Shown piece by piece: positions 9,753 to 17,257 of a DNA stretch of 64,000 nt (the stretch's first letter is position 1; each line of letters begins with the position of its first letter). Made by a program: the position numbers and the translations under genes. Location: the NCBI RefSeq assembly GCF_001280255.1, contig NZ_LHCI01000106.1:352360-416359 (forward strand), read 5' to 3'. The notes under the pieces were generated by a model. The model did no database searches and was not told where the DNA came from. It saw only the letters and a list, made by a program, of their open reading frames with translations. Origin of the DNA: Thermus aquaticus. GTDB lineage: Bacteria; Deinococcota; Deinococci; Deinococcales; Thermaceae.

Positions 9753-9778
9753 GCCCCTTTGTCCAATAGCCAAGGGGC
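9753..9778. promoter_or_regulatory. Inverted repeat with T-N11-A core, candidate LysR operator
   Basis: GCCCCTT (9753-9759) and AAGGGGC (9772-9778) are perfect inverted arms around a 12-bp centre. T9760 and A9772 satisfy the T-N11-A rule of LysR-type sites. It lies between the divergent aceE and LysR genes, so autoregulation and control of pyruvate dehydrogenase are both plausible. The centre contains TTGTCCAATAG, which recurs upstream of the heme A synthase fusion gene. Confidence 0.5.
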
Positions 9779-9804
9779 TGGGCAGGTGATAAGATTTTCC
9801 TATC

Positions 9805-10662
9805 ATGGACCTGCGGCGGCTCCGCCTCTTTCTGCTCCTGGCCGAGGAGAAAAACTTTCACCGGGCGGCGGAGCGGGCCTACCTCTCCCAGCCCGCCCTC
9901 TCCCAGCAGATCCAGGCCCTGGAGCGGGAGCTGGGGGTGAGGCTCTTGGAGCGCCGCCCCTTCCGCCTGACCCCGGCGGGGGAGGCCCTGGCCCGGGAGG
10001 GGAAAGCCCTTTTGCGGGAGGTGGAGGCCCTGAAGGAAAGGGTGCGCCGGGCGGGGCGGGAGAGCCTGCGCTTTGGGGTGCCGGAGAACCTCCTCCCCGA
10101 CCTCATGCCCCTTCTGGACCACCTGCGCCGGGGGCTGGGGGAGGCGGTGGAGGTCCTGGAGATGCACACCCCCGAGCAGGTCAAGGCCCTCAAGGAGGCG
10201 CGGCTGGACTACGGCCTGGCGGGCCTCAAGGTGGCGGACCCCGCCATAGAGGAGGAGCCCCTTTTCAAGGTGCCCATCGTGGTCCTCCTCCCCGAGGACC
10301 ACCCCCTGGCGGGGCAGGAACGGGTCCCTTTGGCAGAGCTAAGGGAAGCGCCCTTTCTCCTCCTTTCCCGGGAGACCCTCCCTCCCCTCCACGAGGCCTT
10401 CCTGGAGGTCTTCCGCCGGGCAGGCTTCGCCCCCCGGGTGGTGCGGGAGGTCTCCCGCTTCTCCCAGGCGGTGAGCCTGGTGGCGGCGGGGTTGGGCGTC
10501 CACCTGACCCTGGCCCCCTACCGGGTCTTCCCCCACCCGGGCACCGTCCTGCGGCCTTTGGAGGAGGAGGCCAGCCTGCAGGTGGCCCTCATCTACCGCA
10601 AAGACCCCCCGCCCCCGAGGCTAGGCGAGGTGCGGGCCCTCCTCCGGGCCTGGGCCCCTTAG
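9805..10662 (+). CDS. LysR-family transcriptional regulator
   Basis: The protein has 285 residues with the classic N-terminal HTH (residues 1-60, NFHRAAERAYLSQPALSQQI) and a C-terminal periplasmic-binding-fold effector domain. It is divergent from aceE, with an inverted-repeat operator candidate between them. A TAAGAT at 9790-9795 lies nine bases before the ATG and may be its -10. Co-inducer unknown; the neighbourhood suggests a link to pyruvate or acetyl-CoA metabolism. Its stop overlaps the stop of the convergent downstream gene. Confidence 0.9.
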   Translation: MDLRRLRLFLLLAEEKNFHRAAERAYLSQPALSQQIQALERELGVRLLERRPFRLTPAGEALAREGKALLREVEALKERVRRAGRESLRFGVPENLLPDLMPLLDHLRRGLGEAVEVLEMHTPEQVKALKEARLDYGLAGLKVADPAIEEEPLFKVPIVVLLPEDHPLAGQERVPLAELREAPFLLLSRETLPPLHEAFLEVFRRAGFAPRVVREVSRFSQAVSLVAAGLGVHLTLAPYRVFPHPGTVLRPLEEEASLQVALIYRKDPPPPRLGEVRALLRAWAP

Positions 10663-10916
10663 GCCTTTAGGCCCTGGACCTCATCCCCGCCCCAGGCCAG
10701 CTCCACCAGTCCGATCACCTCCTCCACGGGAACCCCGTAGTCCAGGGAAAGCCGGGTGATCTCGTGGCCCAGGCGGCGCAGGTGGGCAATCTGGGCGGGG
10801 TCGGCGTCCTTGGCCAGGTCCAGAAGCCAGGAAAGCAGGACCTGGGCTTCCTCGTCGGTGAGGCCCTCCGTCAGGGCCTCGTCTTCCAGGAGAAGGTGGG
10901 CGGGGTCCTCCCTCAT
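10659..10916 (-). CDS. Small conserved acidic protein of unknown function
   Basis: This 85-residue soluble, predominantly helical protein has no recognisable motif. Its ATG overlaps the stop of the FtsB-like gene (ATGA), so the two are translationally coupled. A role with the cell-division protein upstream is only a guess from that coupling. Acidic residues are concentrated in the first third. I do not recognise the family. Confidence 0.6.
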   Translation of the reverse strand: MREDPAHLLLEDEALTEGLTDEEAQVLLSWLLDLAKDADPAQIAHLRRLGHEITRLSLDYGVPVEEVIGLVELAWGGDEVQGLKA

Positions 10917-11176
10917 CGCCTCTTCAGTATCTCCTCTTGGCCCACAAAGCCAAGCCTCCTGGCCAGAGCCTCCAGGTGCTCGGGGTCTTTGGCGGCGGCC
11001 ACCAGGGCCTCAAGGCGGGCTATAGCGGCCCGCTTCTTCTCAAGCTCGGCCTCGAGGCGGGCCCGTTCCTGGGCCAGCTTCTGGGCCCGCACCCCCTCCT
11101 GGGCCAGGAGGAAGAGGGCGTGGGCCAGGCCCAGGGCGAAGACCAGGTGGAGGAGGCGGTAGATGGGCCGCTCCAA
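10913..11176 (-). CDS. FtsB/DivIC-like septum formation protein
   Basis: The product is 87 residues: a short cytoplasmic start, one membrane segment (about 7-25), a coiled coil (about 30-62, KLAQERARLEAELEKKRAAI) and a short C-terminal tail. This is the architecture of FtsB/DivIC/FtsL divisome proteins. A TTG start at 11174-11176 is chosen because a perfect TATAAT (11186-11191) lies nine bases upstream; a longer reading from an upstream ATG would place the promoter inside the gene. Assignment rests on architecture, so confidence is moderate. Confidence 0.6.
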   Translation of the reverse strand: MERPIYRLLHLVFALGLAHALFLLAQEGVRAQKLAQERARLEAELEKKRAAIARLEALVAAAKDPEHLEALARRLGFVGQEEILKRR

Positions 11177-11185
11177 GGTGGCCCC

Positions 11186-11191
11186 ATTATA
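11186..11191 (-). promoter_or_regulatory. Consensus -10 box for the FtsB-like gene
   Basis: A perfect TATAAT on the minus strand lies nine bases upstream of the proposed TTG start. A weak -35 (TTCTTT) sits 17 bp further upstream. The spacing implies an mRNA with almost no leader. Confidence 0.55.
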
Positions 11192-11323
11192 CCCTCTTCG
11201 CGCCTTGCAAAGAACAGGGATTCCCTTCAAAATAGCAATAGGGCGTCCGGAAGGAACAGGTGCAGAAAGCCCATCAGATGGGCAAAAATCTTTGATTTTA
11301 TCTCCTGGAGAACCTTAGGGATG

Positions 11324-11351
11324 TTGCATTTGCACACCCCAGGTGTATACT
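11324..11351 (+). promoter_or_regulatory. Promoter of the second Fur-family gene
   Basis: TTGCAT (11324-11329) and TATACT (11346-11351) are separated by 16 bp, and a Shine-Dalgarno AGGAGGAG precedes the ATG at 11375. Upstream, GCCCAT-CAG-ATGGGC (about 11269-11283) is an inverted repeat followed by an A/T-rich stretch. It could be a terminator or an operator. Confidence 0.6.
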
Positions 11352-11374
11352 GGAACCGAAAGGAAGGAGGAGCT

Positions 11375-11818
11375 ATGCCAAGGACCAAGGAAAAGGAGAA
11401 CTACCGGGCGCGGCTAAAGGCGGTGGGTCTGCGGCACACCCTGCCCAGGGAGCGGATCCTGAGCTTCCTGGACAAGAAGAACGTCCACCCCACCCCCGAG
11501 GAGCTCTACCAGGGCCTGAAGAAGCGGGGCTACGACATCGGCCTCTCCACCGTCTACCTGAACCTCCACGTCCTCCGGGAGCACGGCCTCATCTACGAGT
11601 TCAAGGACCCCAAGGGCTACACCCGCTACGACGGCTACACCGAGCCCCACGTCCACCTGGTCTGCACCTCCTGCGGCAAGGTGGAGGACTTCCTCCTGAA
11701 GAACCTGCCCGAGCTGGACCTCAGCCCCGCCATGCAGGCGGCGGCGGAGCGCTCGGGCTGGGCGCTGGAGGGCTTCCGGCTGGAGTTCAGGGGCAAGTGC
11801 CCCAACTGCCAGAAGTAG
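11375..11818 (+). CDS. Fur-family metal-dependent regulator
   Basis: This 147-residue protein has a winged helix (STVYLNLHVLREHGLI, about 58-73) and zinc-site cysteines Cys97/Cys100 (CTSC) and Cys142/Cys145 (CPNC). The metal-sensing PHVHLVC segment is intact. The start follows a strong AGGAGG Shine-Dalgarno and a promoter with a real leader. It is the second Fur paralogue here; one of the two may recognise the GATAAT-type boxes near 33.06 and 42.26 kb. Its metal cannot be assigned from sequence alone. Confidence 0.9.
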   Translation: MPRTKEKENYRARLKAVGLRHTLPRERILSFLDKKNVHPTPEELYQGLKKRGYDIGLSTVYLNLHVLREHGLIYEFKDPKGYTRYDGYTEPHVHLVCTSCGKVEDFLLKNLPELDLSPAMQAAAERSGWALEGFRLEFRGKCPNCQK

Positions 11819-11833
11819 CCGGAAAAGGCCTAG

Positions 11834-11860
11834 GGCCCGGGGAAGCCCCCGGGCCTTTTC
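11834..11860 (+). terminator. Rho-independent terminator after the Fur-family gene
   Basis: A 9-bp stem (GGCCCGGGG, loop AAGC, CCCCGGGCC) is followed by TTTTC. It lies between the convergent Fur-family and pepA genes. AAAAGG on the left flank could let it also stop pepA transcription. Confidence 0.75.
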
Positions 11861-13245
11861 TACAGGGCCTGGGCCACCTCCAGGATGGTCCGCACCCCAA
11901 AGCCCGTTCCCCCCTCGGGGCCCAGGGGGTGGCCTTTTTTGGCGAAGGCGGGGCCGGCGATGTCCAGGTGGGCCAGGGGCACGCGGACGAACTCCGAGAG
12001 GAAGAGGGCGGCGGTGATGGCCCCGCCGTTCCGGTCCCCCACGTTCTTCAGGTCGGCCACGGGGCTTTTGAGCTTCTCCCGGTAGGCCTTCTCCAGGGGC
12101 ATGGGCCAGACCTTCTCCCCTGCCCTATGGGCCGCCTCCTGGACCAGGCTCCCCCAGGCGGGCTCGGTGGCGAAGAGGGCCGCCACCTCCTCCCCCAGGG
12201 CCACCACGGCGGCCCCGGTGAGGGTGGAGAGCTCCAGGATGCGCTCCGCTCCTTCCCGCTCGGCGTAGAAGAGGGCGTCCGCCAGGGTGAGGCGGCCCTC
12301 GGCGTCGGTGTTCATCACCTCCACCGTCTTGCCGGAGAGGGTCTTGAGGACGTCCCCCACCCGGTAGGCCCGGCCGGAGATCATGTTCTCGCAGGCGGCG
12401 ATGTAGCCCCTGATCTCCACGGGAAGGCCCAAAAGGGCGGCGCTCTTCATGGCCCCGAGGACCGCCGCCGCCCCGGCCATGTCGCCCTTCATGGTGGTCA
12501 TGCTCTCGGTGGGCTTCAGGGAGTAGCCCCCGGAGTCAAAGGTGAGGCCCTTCCCCACCAGGTCCAGCCGGGCCCTGGCGCCAGGAGGGGCGTAGCGGAG
12601 CCGGATGAAGCGGGGCGGGTTGGCCGAGCCCTGGGCCACGGCCAAAAAGGCCCCCATGCCCAGGCTGGCGATGGCCTCCTCGTCCAGGACCTCCACCTCA
12701 ACGCCTAGGGACCGAAGCTCCAGGGCCCTTTCCGCTAGGGCCTCCGGGGTGAGGAGGTTCGGGGGCTCGTTCACCAGGTCCCGGGCCAGATAGACCCCTT
12801 CCGCCACCTTCCTGGCCCTTTCCAGGACCCCCTCCGTCACCCCGGGGAGGCGGAGGGTGAGGGCCTTTTCCTCCTTCTCGGACTTGTGGCGCTGGAAGCG
12901 GTAGGCCCCAAGGAGGAGGCCTTCCGCCAGGGCGTAAGCATCCTCCAAGGGCTCCACCAGGGCCTCGGGGAAGCGGAGCCTCAGGAGGGCCTGGGCCAGC
13001 CTTCCCCCGCTACTCCTGGCGTCCTCCCCCAGGCCGAAGAGGAGGACCTGTTCCTCCGGCGCGGCCACCAGGAGGCTCTCCCCCTCCTTCAGGGAGACCC
13101 CCTCCAGAGCCCGCCGCAAAAGCCCACCCAGCCGGGCGTCCAGGGCCTCCCCCTTGGAAAGGAGCCGGCCCTCCTTCACCCAGGCCACCTTGAGGGGCGC
13201 CTGGCCTTCTGCCAAAGAACCCTCGGCGCGCGTCAGCGTGATCAC
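11860..13245 (-). CDS. pepA: Leucyl aminopeptidase, M17 family
   Basis: This cytosolic di-metal aminopeptidase removes N-terminal residues from peptides. Metal-binding and catalytic motifs are GKGLTFDSGG (231-240), the KGDMAGAAA segment (253-261) and the family signature NTDAEGRL (312-319). The GTG at 13243-13245 is chosen because TATAAC lies seven bases upstream. An upstream in-frame extension crosses a palindrome and the opposing promoter and lacks family sequence. At 461 residues the length fits. It faces the DUF1385 gene across a compact double promoter. Confidence 0.92.
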   Translation of the reverse strand: MITLTRAEGSLAEGQAPLKVAWVKEGRLLSKGEALDARLGGLLRRALEGVSLKEGESLLVAAPEEQVLLFGLGEDARSSGGRLAQALLRLRFPEALVEPLEDAYALAEGLLLGAYRFQRHKSEKEEKALTLRLPGVTEGVLERARKVAEGVYLARDLVNEPPNLLTPEALAERALELRSLGVEVEVLDEEAIASLGMGAFLAVAQGSANPPRFIRLRYAPPGARARLDLVGKGLTFDSGGYSLKPTESMTTMKGDMAGAAAVLGAMKSAALLGLPVEIRGYIAACENMISGRAYRVGDVLKTLSGKTVEVMNTDAEGRLTLADALFYAEREGAERILELSTLTGAAVVALGEEVAALFATEPAWGSLVQEAAHRAGEKVWPMPLEKAYREKLKSPVADLKNVGDRNGGAITAALFLSEFVRVPLAHLDIAGPAFAKKGHPLGPEGGTGFGVRTILEVAQAL

Positions 13246-13252
13246 GCCCTGG

Positions 13253-13280
13253 GTTATACCACGCCCGGGCGTGGCAGAAT
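13253..13280. promoter_or_regulatory. Back-to-back leaderless promoters around a perfect 16-bp palindrome
   Basis: The -10 of pepA (TATAAC, 13258-13253) and a -10-like CAGAAT for the DUF1385 gene (13275-13280) flank a perfect palindrome, CCACGCCCGGGCGTGG (13259-13274). The palindrome fills the spacer of both promoters, an ideal place for a repressor controlling both genes. Both starts lie seven bases from their -10 boxes. Confidence 0.6.
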
Positions 13281-13287
13281 GGGGGGG

Positions 13288-14172
13288 ATGCGGCTTCTTC
13301 TTCTGGCCAAGCAGGCGGCTCTCGGCGGGGCGGCGGCCCTCGAGGGGGTCATGATGAAGGCCCCCTGGGCCTGGGCCCTGGCGGTGCGCCTCCCCGGCGG
13401 ACAGATCCACGTGGAGCGCCACGAGGAAAAGGCGCTATCCGAGCGCTACCCCTGGGCCAGGCTCCCCCTCCTCCGGGGGGTGGTGGCCCTCTTTGACGCC
13501 CTCTCCGTCAGCTACCGGGCCCTGGCCCGGAGCGCCGAGCTCGCGGGCGGAGAGGAAGAGATGCCCAAGGGGGCCCTCTGGGCCACCGTGTCCTTCAGCC
13601 TCCTCCTGGGCCTGGGGCTTTTCATCGTGCTTCCCGGCTTTCTCTCCGGCCTTCTTCTGGACCCGGCCCGCTACCCCGTCCTCTACAACCTCCTGGCGGG
13701 CCTCATCAAGGTGGGGATCCTGGTGGGCTACCTCCTCTTCATCGGCCGCATGCCGGAGATCCGCCGCTTCTTCATGTACCACGGGGCGGAGCACAAGGCC
13801 ATCCACGCCTACGAAAAGGGGCTTCCCCTCACGGTGGAAAACGTCATGGCCCAGCCCCGCTTCCACCCCCGGTGCGGCACCACCTTCATCGCCTTCGTCA
13901 TCGTGGTCTCCGTCCTGGTCTACAGCCTCATCCCCGCCCCGGAGGTCCTCTGGTGGCGGCTTTTGGCCCGGGTCCTCTTCCTGCCCCTGGTGGCGGCCTT
14001 GGCCTTTGAGCTCCTCTACTTCTCCGCCCGGCACGACGACCCCGTCTCCCGCCTCCTCCGGGGGCTAGGCTTCCGCTTCCAGGCCCTCACCGTGGCCGAG
14101 CCCACGCCTGACATGGTGGAGGTGGCCATCAGGAGCACGGAGGCGGCGGTGGGGGAAAAGGTGGTGGCATGA
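13288..14172 (+). CDS. DUF1385 integral membrane protein
   Basis: This 294-residue protein has a soluble N-terminal part, four or so membrane segments (about residues 103-130, 138-155, 203-222 and 226-245) and the DUF1385 signature FMYHGAEHKAIHAYE followed by HPRCGTTF. The function of the family is not settled; conserved His, Glu and Cys residues suggest a metal site at the membrane. ATG 13288 is chosen because CAGAAT is seven bases upstream. It overlaps mnmA by ATGA, so the two are co-translated. Confidence 0.8.
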   Translation: MRLLLLAKQAALGGAAALEGVMMKAPWAWALAVRLPGGQIHVERHEEKALSERYPWARLPLLRGVVALFDALSVSYRALARSAELAGGEEEMPKGALWATVSFSLLLGLGLFIVLPGFLSGLLLDPARYPVLYNLLAGLIKVGILVGYLLFIGRMPEIRRFFMYHGAEHKAIHAYEKGLPLTVENVMAQPRFHPRCGTTFIAFVIVVSVLVYSLIPAPEVLWWRLLARVLFLPLVAALAFELLYFSARHDDPVSRLLRGLGFRFQALTVAEPTPDMVEVAIRSTEAAVGEKVVA

Positions 14173-15284
14173 GGCGAAGCGTCCTGGTGGCCATGTCCGG
14201 AGGGGTGGACTCCTCCGTTTCCGCCTACCTCCTGAAGGAGGCGGGCTACGAGGTGGTGGGGGCCATGATGCGCTTTTGGCCCGACCTGCCCCCCGTGAGC
14301 CTGGAAACGGGCGCGGCCCGGGCCTGGGAGAGCTGCTGCACCCCGGACGCCGCCTACGAGGCGAGGAGGGTGGCGGACCTCCTGGGCATCCCCTTCTACC
14401 TCCTGGACTACCGGGAGGTCTTTGAGGAGGCCATCATCGCCCCCTTCCTGGAGGACTACGCCCGGGGGCGCACCCCCAACCCCTGCGCCCGGTGCAACAC
14501 CTTCGTCAAGTTCGGCGCCCTCCTGAAGCAGGCCAGGCGCCTGGGCCTGGACTACGTGGCCACCGGCCACTACGTGCGGCGCAAGGGCGAGGCCCTCCTG
14601 AGGGGCCTGGACAAGGAGAAGGACCAGAGCTACTTCCTCTGGGGTACCCCCAAGGAGGCCCTTCCCCACCTCCTCTTCCCCGTGGGCCACCTGACCAAGA
14701 AGGAGGTGCGGCAGATCGCCCAAGAGGCGGGCCTCCCCACGGCCAGGAAGCCGGAAAGCCAGAACCTCTGCTTCGTGGCCGGGGACCTAAAGGGCTTCCT
14801 TAAGGAGCGCCTGAAGGCGCGGCCCGGCCCCCTGGTGGACATCCTTACCGGGGAGGTGGTGGGCCAGCACGAGGGGGCGAGCCTCTACACCCTAGGCCAG
14901 CGGAAGGGCCTGGGCCTTTGGAAGACCCACCTGGAGCGCTACGTGGTGGGCCTGGACGTGGAGCGGAACGTGGTCTACGTGGGGCCCAAGGAGGCCGCCC
15001 TTTGGGAGGGGATGGAGGCCGAAGGGGAAAACCTCCTCGAGGAACTCCCGGAGGAGGTGGAGGTCCAGGTCCGCTACCGCACGCCCCCGGTGAGGGCGGT
15101 GGTGGAGTCTTCAAGCCCTCTTCGCCTCCGCTTCCTCACCCCCGTCTTCGCCGTGACCCCGGGGCAGAGCGCCGCCTTCTACCGCGGGGAGAGGCTTCTG
15201 GGCGGGGCGGTGATCCGGCGGGGGCTTTACAACCTGGCGGGCCTTGACGAAGCCTTGACGAACGTAGCCCTGACACTCTCCTGA
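14169..15284 (+). CDS. mnmA: tRNA-specific 2-thiouridylase
   Basis: The enzyme adenylates and thiolates U34 of tRNA-Lys, tRNA-Glu and tRNA-Gln. It has the ATP PP-loop SGGVDSS (10-16), catalytic Cys106 in NPCARCN and the second catalytic Cys201 in SQNLCF. At 371 residues it has the normal length. The 3' end also carries direct repeats that look like a PHO box for the downstream pst operon. Two of its substrate tRNAs, tRNA-Glu and tRNA-Lys, are encoded at 22.4-22.7 kb. Confidence 0.95.
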   Translation: MRRSVLVAMSGGVDSSVSAYLLKEAGYEVVGAMMRFWPDLPPVSLETGAARAWESCCTPDAAYEARRVADLLGIPFYLLDYREVFEEAIIAPFLEDYARGRTPNPCARCNTFVKFGALLKQARRLGLDYVATGHYVRRKGEALLRGLDKEKDQSYFLWGTPKEALPHLLFPVGHLTKKEVRQIAQEAGLPTARKPESQNLCFVAGDLKGFLKERLKARPGPLVDILTGEVVGQHEGASLYTLGQRKGLGLWKTHLERYVVGLDVERNVVYVGPKEAALWEGMEAEGENLLEELPEEVEVQVRYRTPPVRAVVESSSPLRLRFLTPVFAVTPGQSAAFYRGERLLGGAVIRRGLYNLAGLDEALTNVALTLS

Positions 15285-15286
15285 CA
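15270..15286 (+). promoter_or_regulatory. PHO-box-like direct repeat in front of pstS
   Basis: CTGACA occurs at 15270 and 15281, 11 bp apart, as in PhoB sites. A second pair, TTGACG at 15244 and 15255, is also 11 bp apart. The repeats lie in the last codons of mnmA, and TTTAGT near 15301 could serve as the -10 at the right distance for PhoB activation. Regulator binding is inferred; no phoB or phoR gene is in the window. Confidence 0.55.
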
Positions 15287-15320
15287 AAGGGTTGGCATCC
15301 TTTAGTTCGGGAGGTTAGCT

Positions 15321-16292
15321 ATGGGCAAGAAACTGGTAGCGGGACTGTTGATGGCGGTGCTGGCTAGCTTGGGGATGGCCCAGATCCGGGCAGACGGGTC
15401 CTCCACCGTCTACCCCGTCACCCAGGCGGTGGCGGAGGAGTTTACCCAGCGGAACCCCGGGGTCAGGGTCGCCGTGGCCTTCTCCGGCACCGGGGGCGGG
15501 TTCAAGAAGTTCTGCCGCGGGGAAACCGACATCCAAAACGCCAGCCGCCCCATCAAAAAGGCGGAGCTGGAGGAGTGCGAGAAGAACGGGATCAAGTTCA
15601 TTGAAATCCCCGTGGCCTACGATGCCCTCTCCGTCATCGTGAACCCCAGGAACACCTGGGCCACCTGCTTGAAGACGAGCGAGGTCAGGGCCATCTGGGA
15701 GCCCAACTCCAAGGTGCAATTCTGGTCCGACGTGCGCAAGGAGTGGCCCAAAGCCCGCATCGTCCTCTTCGGAGCGGGCACGGACTCCGGCACCTTTGAC
15801 TACTTCACCGAGGCCATCATGGGCAAGTCGGGGGCTATCCGCAAGGACTACCAGCCCACGGAGGACGACAACGTGACCATCCGGGGGGTTGCCGCAGGCC
15901 TTTACGCCATGGGCTTCCTGGGTCTAGCCTATGTGGAGGAGAACAAGGGCAAGGTGAAGCCCGTGGCCATTGATAACGGCAAGGGGTGCGTCCTTCCCAC
16001 TAGGGAAACCGTGCTGGACGGCTCCTACCAGCCCCTCGCCCGACCCCTCTTCATCTACGTGAACGTGAAGAGCCTGGAGCGCAAGGAGGTCCAGGACTTC
16101 GTGGACTTCTACCTGTCCCCTGCGGCCCGGCGGGCCATCCGCAGCACGGGGTACATTGAGCTCCCCGCCGAGGCCTACGCCATCGGCCAGGAGCTGGTGA
16201 AGCGGAGGAAGACGGGCACCTTCTTCATGGACCTGCCCATCGGCACCCCCCTCTCCAAGTTCGTGGAGGAGCTTAGGAAGGAACTGAGGTAA
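15321..16292 (+). CDS. pstS: Phosphate ABC transporter, substrate-binding protein
   Basis: This 323-residue periplasmic protein has a signal peptide (residues 1-20, cleaved near GMAQ). Phosphate-binding segments are [10 protein letters not shown] near the mature N-terminus and [13 protein letters not shown] in the middle. It delivers phosphate to PstCA. It is first in pstSCAB, with GGGAGGT before the ATG and a PHO-box-like repeat upstream. The PQQ-like [13 protein letters not shown] segment is typical of high-affinity PstS proteins. Confidence 0.95.
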   Translation: MGKKLVAGLLMAVLASLGMAQIRADGSSTVYPVTQAVAEEFTQRNPGVRVAVAFSGTGGGFKKFCRGETDIQNASRPIKKAELEECEKNGIKFIEIPVAYDALSVIVNPRNTWATCLKTSEVRAIWEPNSKVQFWSDVRKEWPKARIVLFGAGTDSGTFDYFTEAIMGKSGAIRKDYQPTEDDNVTIRGVAAGLYAMGFLGLAYVEENKGKVKPVAIDNGKGCVLPTRETVLDGSYQPLARPLFIYVNVKSLERKEVQDFVDFYLSPAARRAIRSTGYIELPAEAYAIGQELVKRRKTGTFFMDLPIGTPLSKFVEELRKELR

Positions 16293-16305
16293 GCCGGGCA
16301 AGGGT

Positions 16306-16336
16306 GGGGGTGGGGGCAAGCCCCGCCCCCACCCCC
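16306..16336 (+). terminator. Strong G-rich hairpin between pstS and pstC
   Basis: A 12-bp stem (GGGGGTGGGGGC and GCCCCCACCCCC, 7-nt loop) lies directly after the pstS stop, without a T-run. It probably stabilises the pstS message or partly attenuates transcription, giving more binding protein than permease. A TAGAAT at 16339-16344 may be an internal promoter. Confidence 0.5.
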
Positions 16337-16342
16337 CTTAGA

Positions 16343-17257
16343 ATGGACGACGGCATGGAGCTCTTACGCCAAGCCCCTTCCCGCAACCCCAAGGAGGTCC
16401 TCACCTTCGCCCTCCTGGTTCTCCTCGGCGCCGTGACCCTCCTCACCACGCTGGGGGTGGTCTTGAGCCTCCTGGGAGAGGTGGTGGAGTTTTTCCGCAG
16501 GGTGCCCCTCACGGAGTTCCTCTTCGCCCCGGAATGGACCCCCCTCTTCGCCGAGCCCCGCTACGGCATCGCCCCCCTCATCGCCGGAACCCTCTTGGTC
16601 ACGGCCATCGCCCTCACGGTGGCCATCCCCCTGGGGCTCGCCCTGGCCATCTACATCTCCGAGGTGGCCCCCCACCGGGTGCGGGCCCGGGTCATGGGGG
16701 TCCTGGAGCTCTTTGAGGGCATCCCCACGGTGGTCCTGGGGTACTTCGCCCTCCTCACCGTCACCCCCTTCCTGCAGAAGTTCATCCCCGGCCTGCAGAT
16801 CTTCAACCCCCTTTCCGCAGGGCTGGTGATGGGCTTCGCCATCATCCCCTACGTTTCCAACGTGGCCGCAGACGCCATGCAGTCCGTGCCCCGGGCCATC
16901 CGGGAGGCCGCCTACGCCCTGGGGGCTAGGCCCTACGAGGTGGCCCTAAGGGTGGTCTTCCCCGCGGCCATCTCCGGCATCATCGCCGCCATCATCCTGG
17001 CCACCAGCCGGGCCATCGGGGAGACCATGATCGTGGCCATCGCCGCCGGGCAGCGCCCCACCCTCACCCTGGACCCCCGGGAGACCATCGCCACCATGAC
17101 CAGCTTCATCGTGCAGGCGGCCACGGGGGACCAGCCCGCGGGCTCCACGGCCTCCCTGGCCCTCTTTGCCGTGGGGGCCACGCTTTTCCTCATGACCCTG
17201 GGCCTCAACATCCTGGCCCAGTACGTGGTGGAACGCTACCGGGAGCGCTATGAGTGA
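16343..17257 (+). CDS. pstC: Phosphate ABC transporter permease
   Basis: The predicted membrane protein has about six spans and the cytoplasmic ABC-interaction loop (EAAYALGARPYEVALRVVFPAAISGI). It pairs with PstA to form the phosphate channel. Start choice is uncertain: ATG 16343 lies after the hairpin, ATG 16355 is ten bases from TAGAAT, and a GTG farther upstream lies inside the hairpin. At about 304 residues it fits the family. It overlaps pstA by 8 bases. Confidence 0.92.
   Translation: MDDGMELLRQAPSRNPKEVLTFALLVLLGAVTLLTTLGVVLSLLGEVVEFFRRVPLTEFLFAPEWTPLFAEPRYGIAPLIAGTLLVTAIALTVAIPLGLALAIYISEVAPHRVRARVMGVLELFEGIPTVVLGYFALLTVTPFLQKFIPGLQIFNPLSAGLVMGFAIIPYVSNVAADAMQSVPRAIREAAYALGARPYEVALRVVFPAAISGIIAAIILATSRAIGETMIVAIAAGQRPTLTLDPRETIATMTSFIVQAATGDQPAGSTASLALFAVGATLFLMTLGLNILAQYVVERYRERYE

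Noticed and set aside
10937..11374. Extension of the second Fur-family gene to an upstream start
   Set aside because: The extension overlaps the FtsB-like gene and the promoter; the family N-terminus and a strong Shine-Dalgarno sit at 11375.
15244..15291. Possible CRISPR-like array from the regularly spaced TTGACG/CTGACA units
   Set aside because: Units are six bases at 11-bp spacing inside a coding end; they fit an operator, not repeats with unique spacers. No CRISPR array was seen anywhere in the window.
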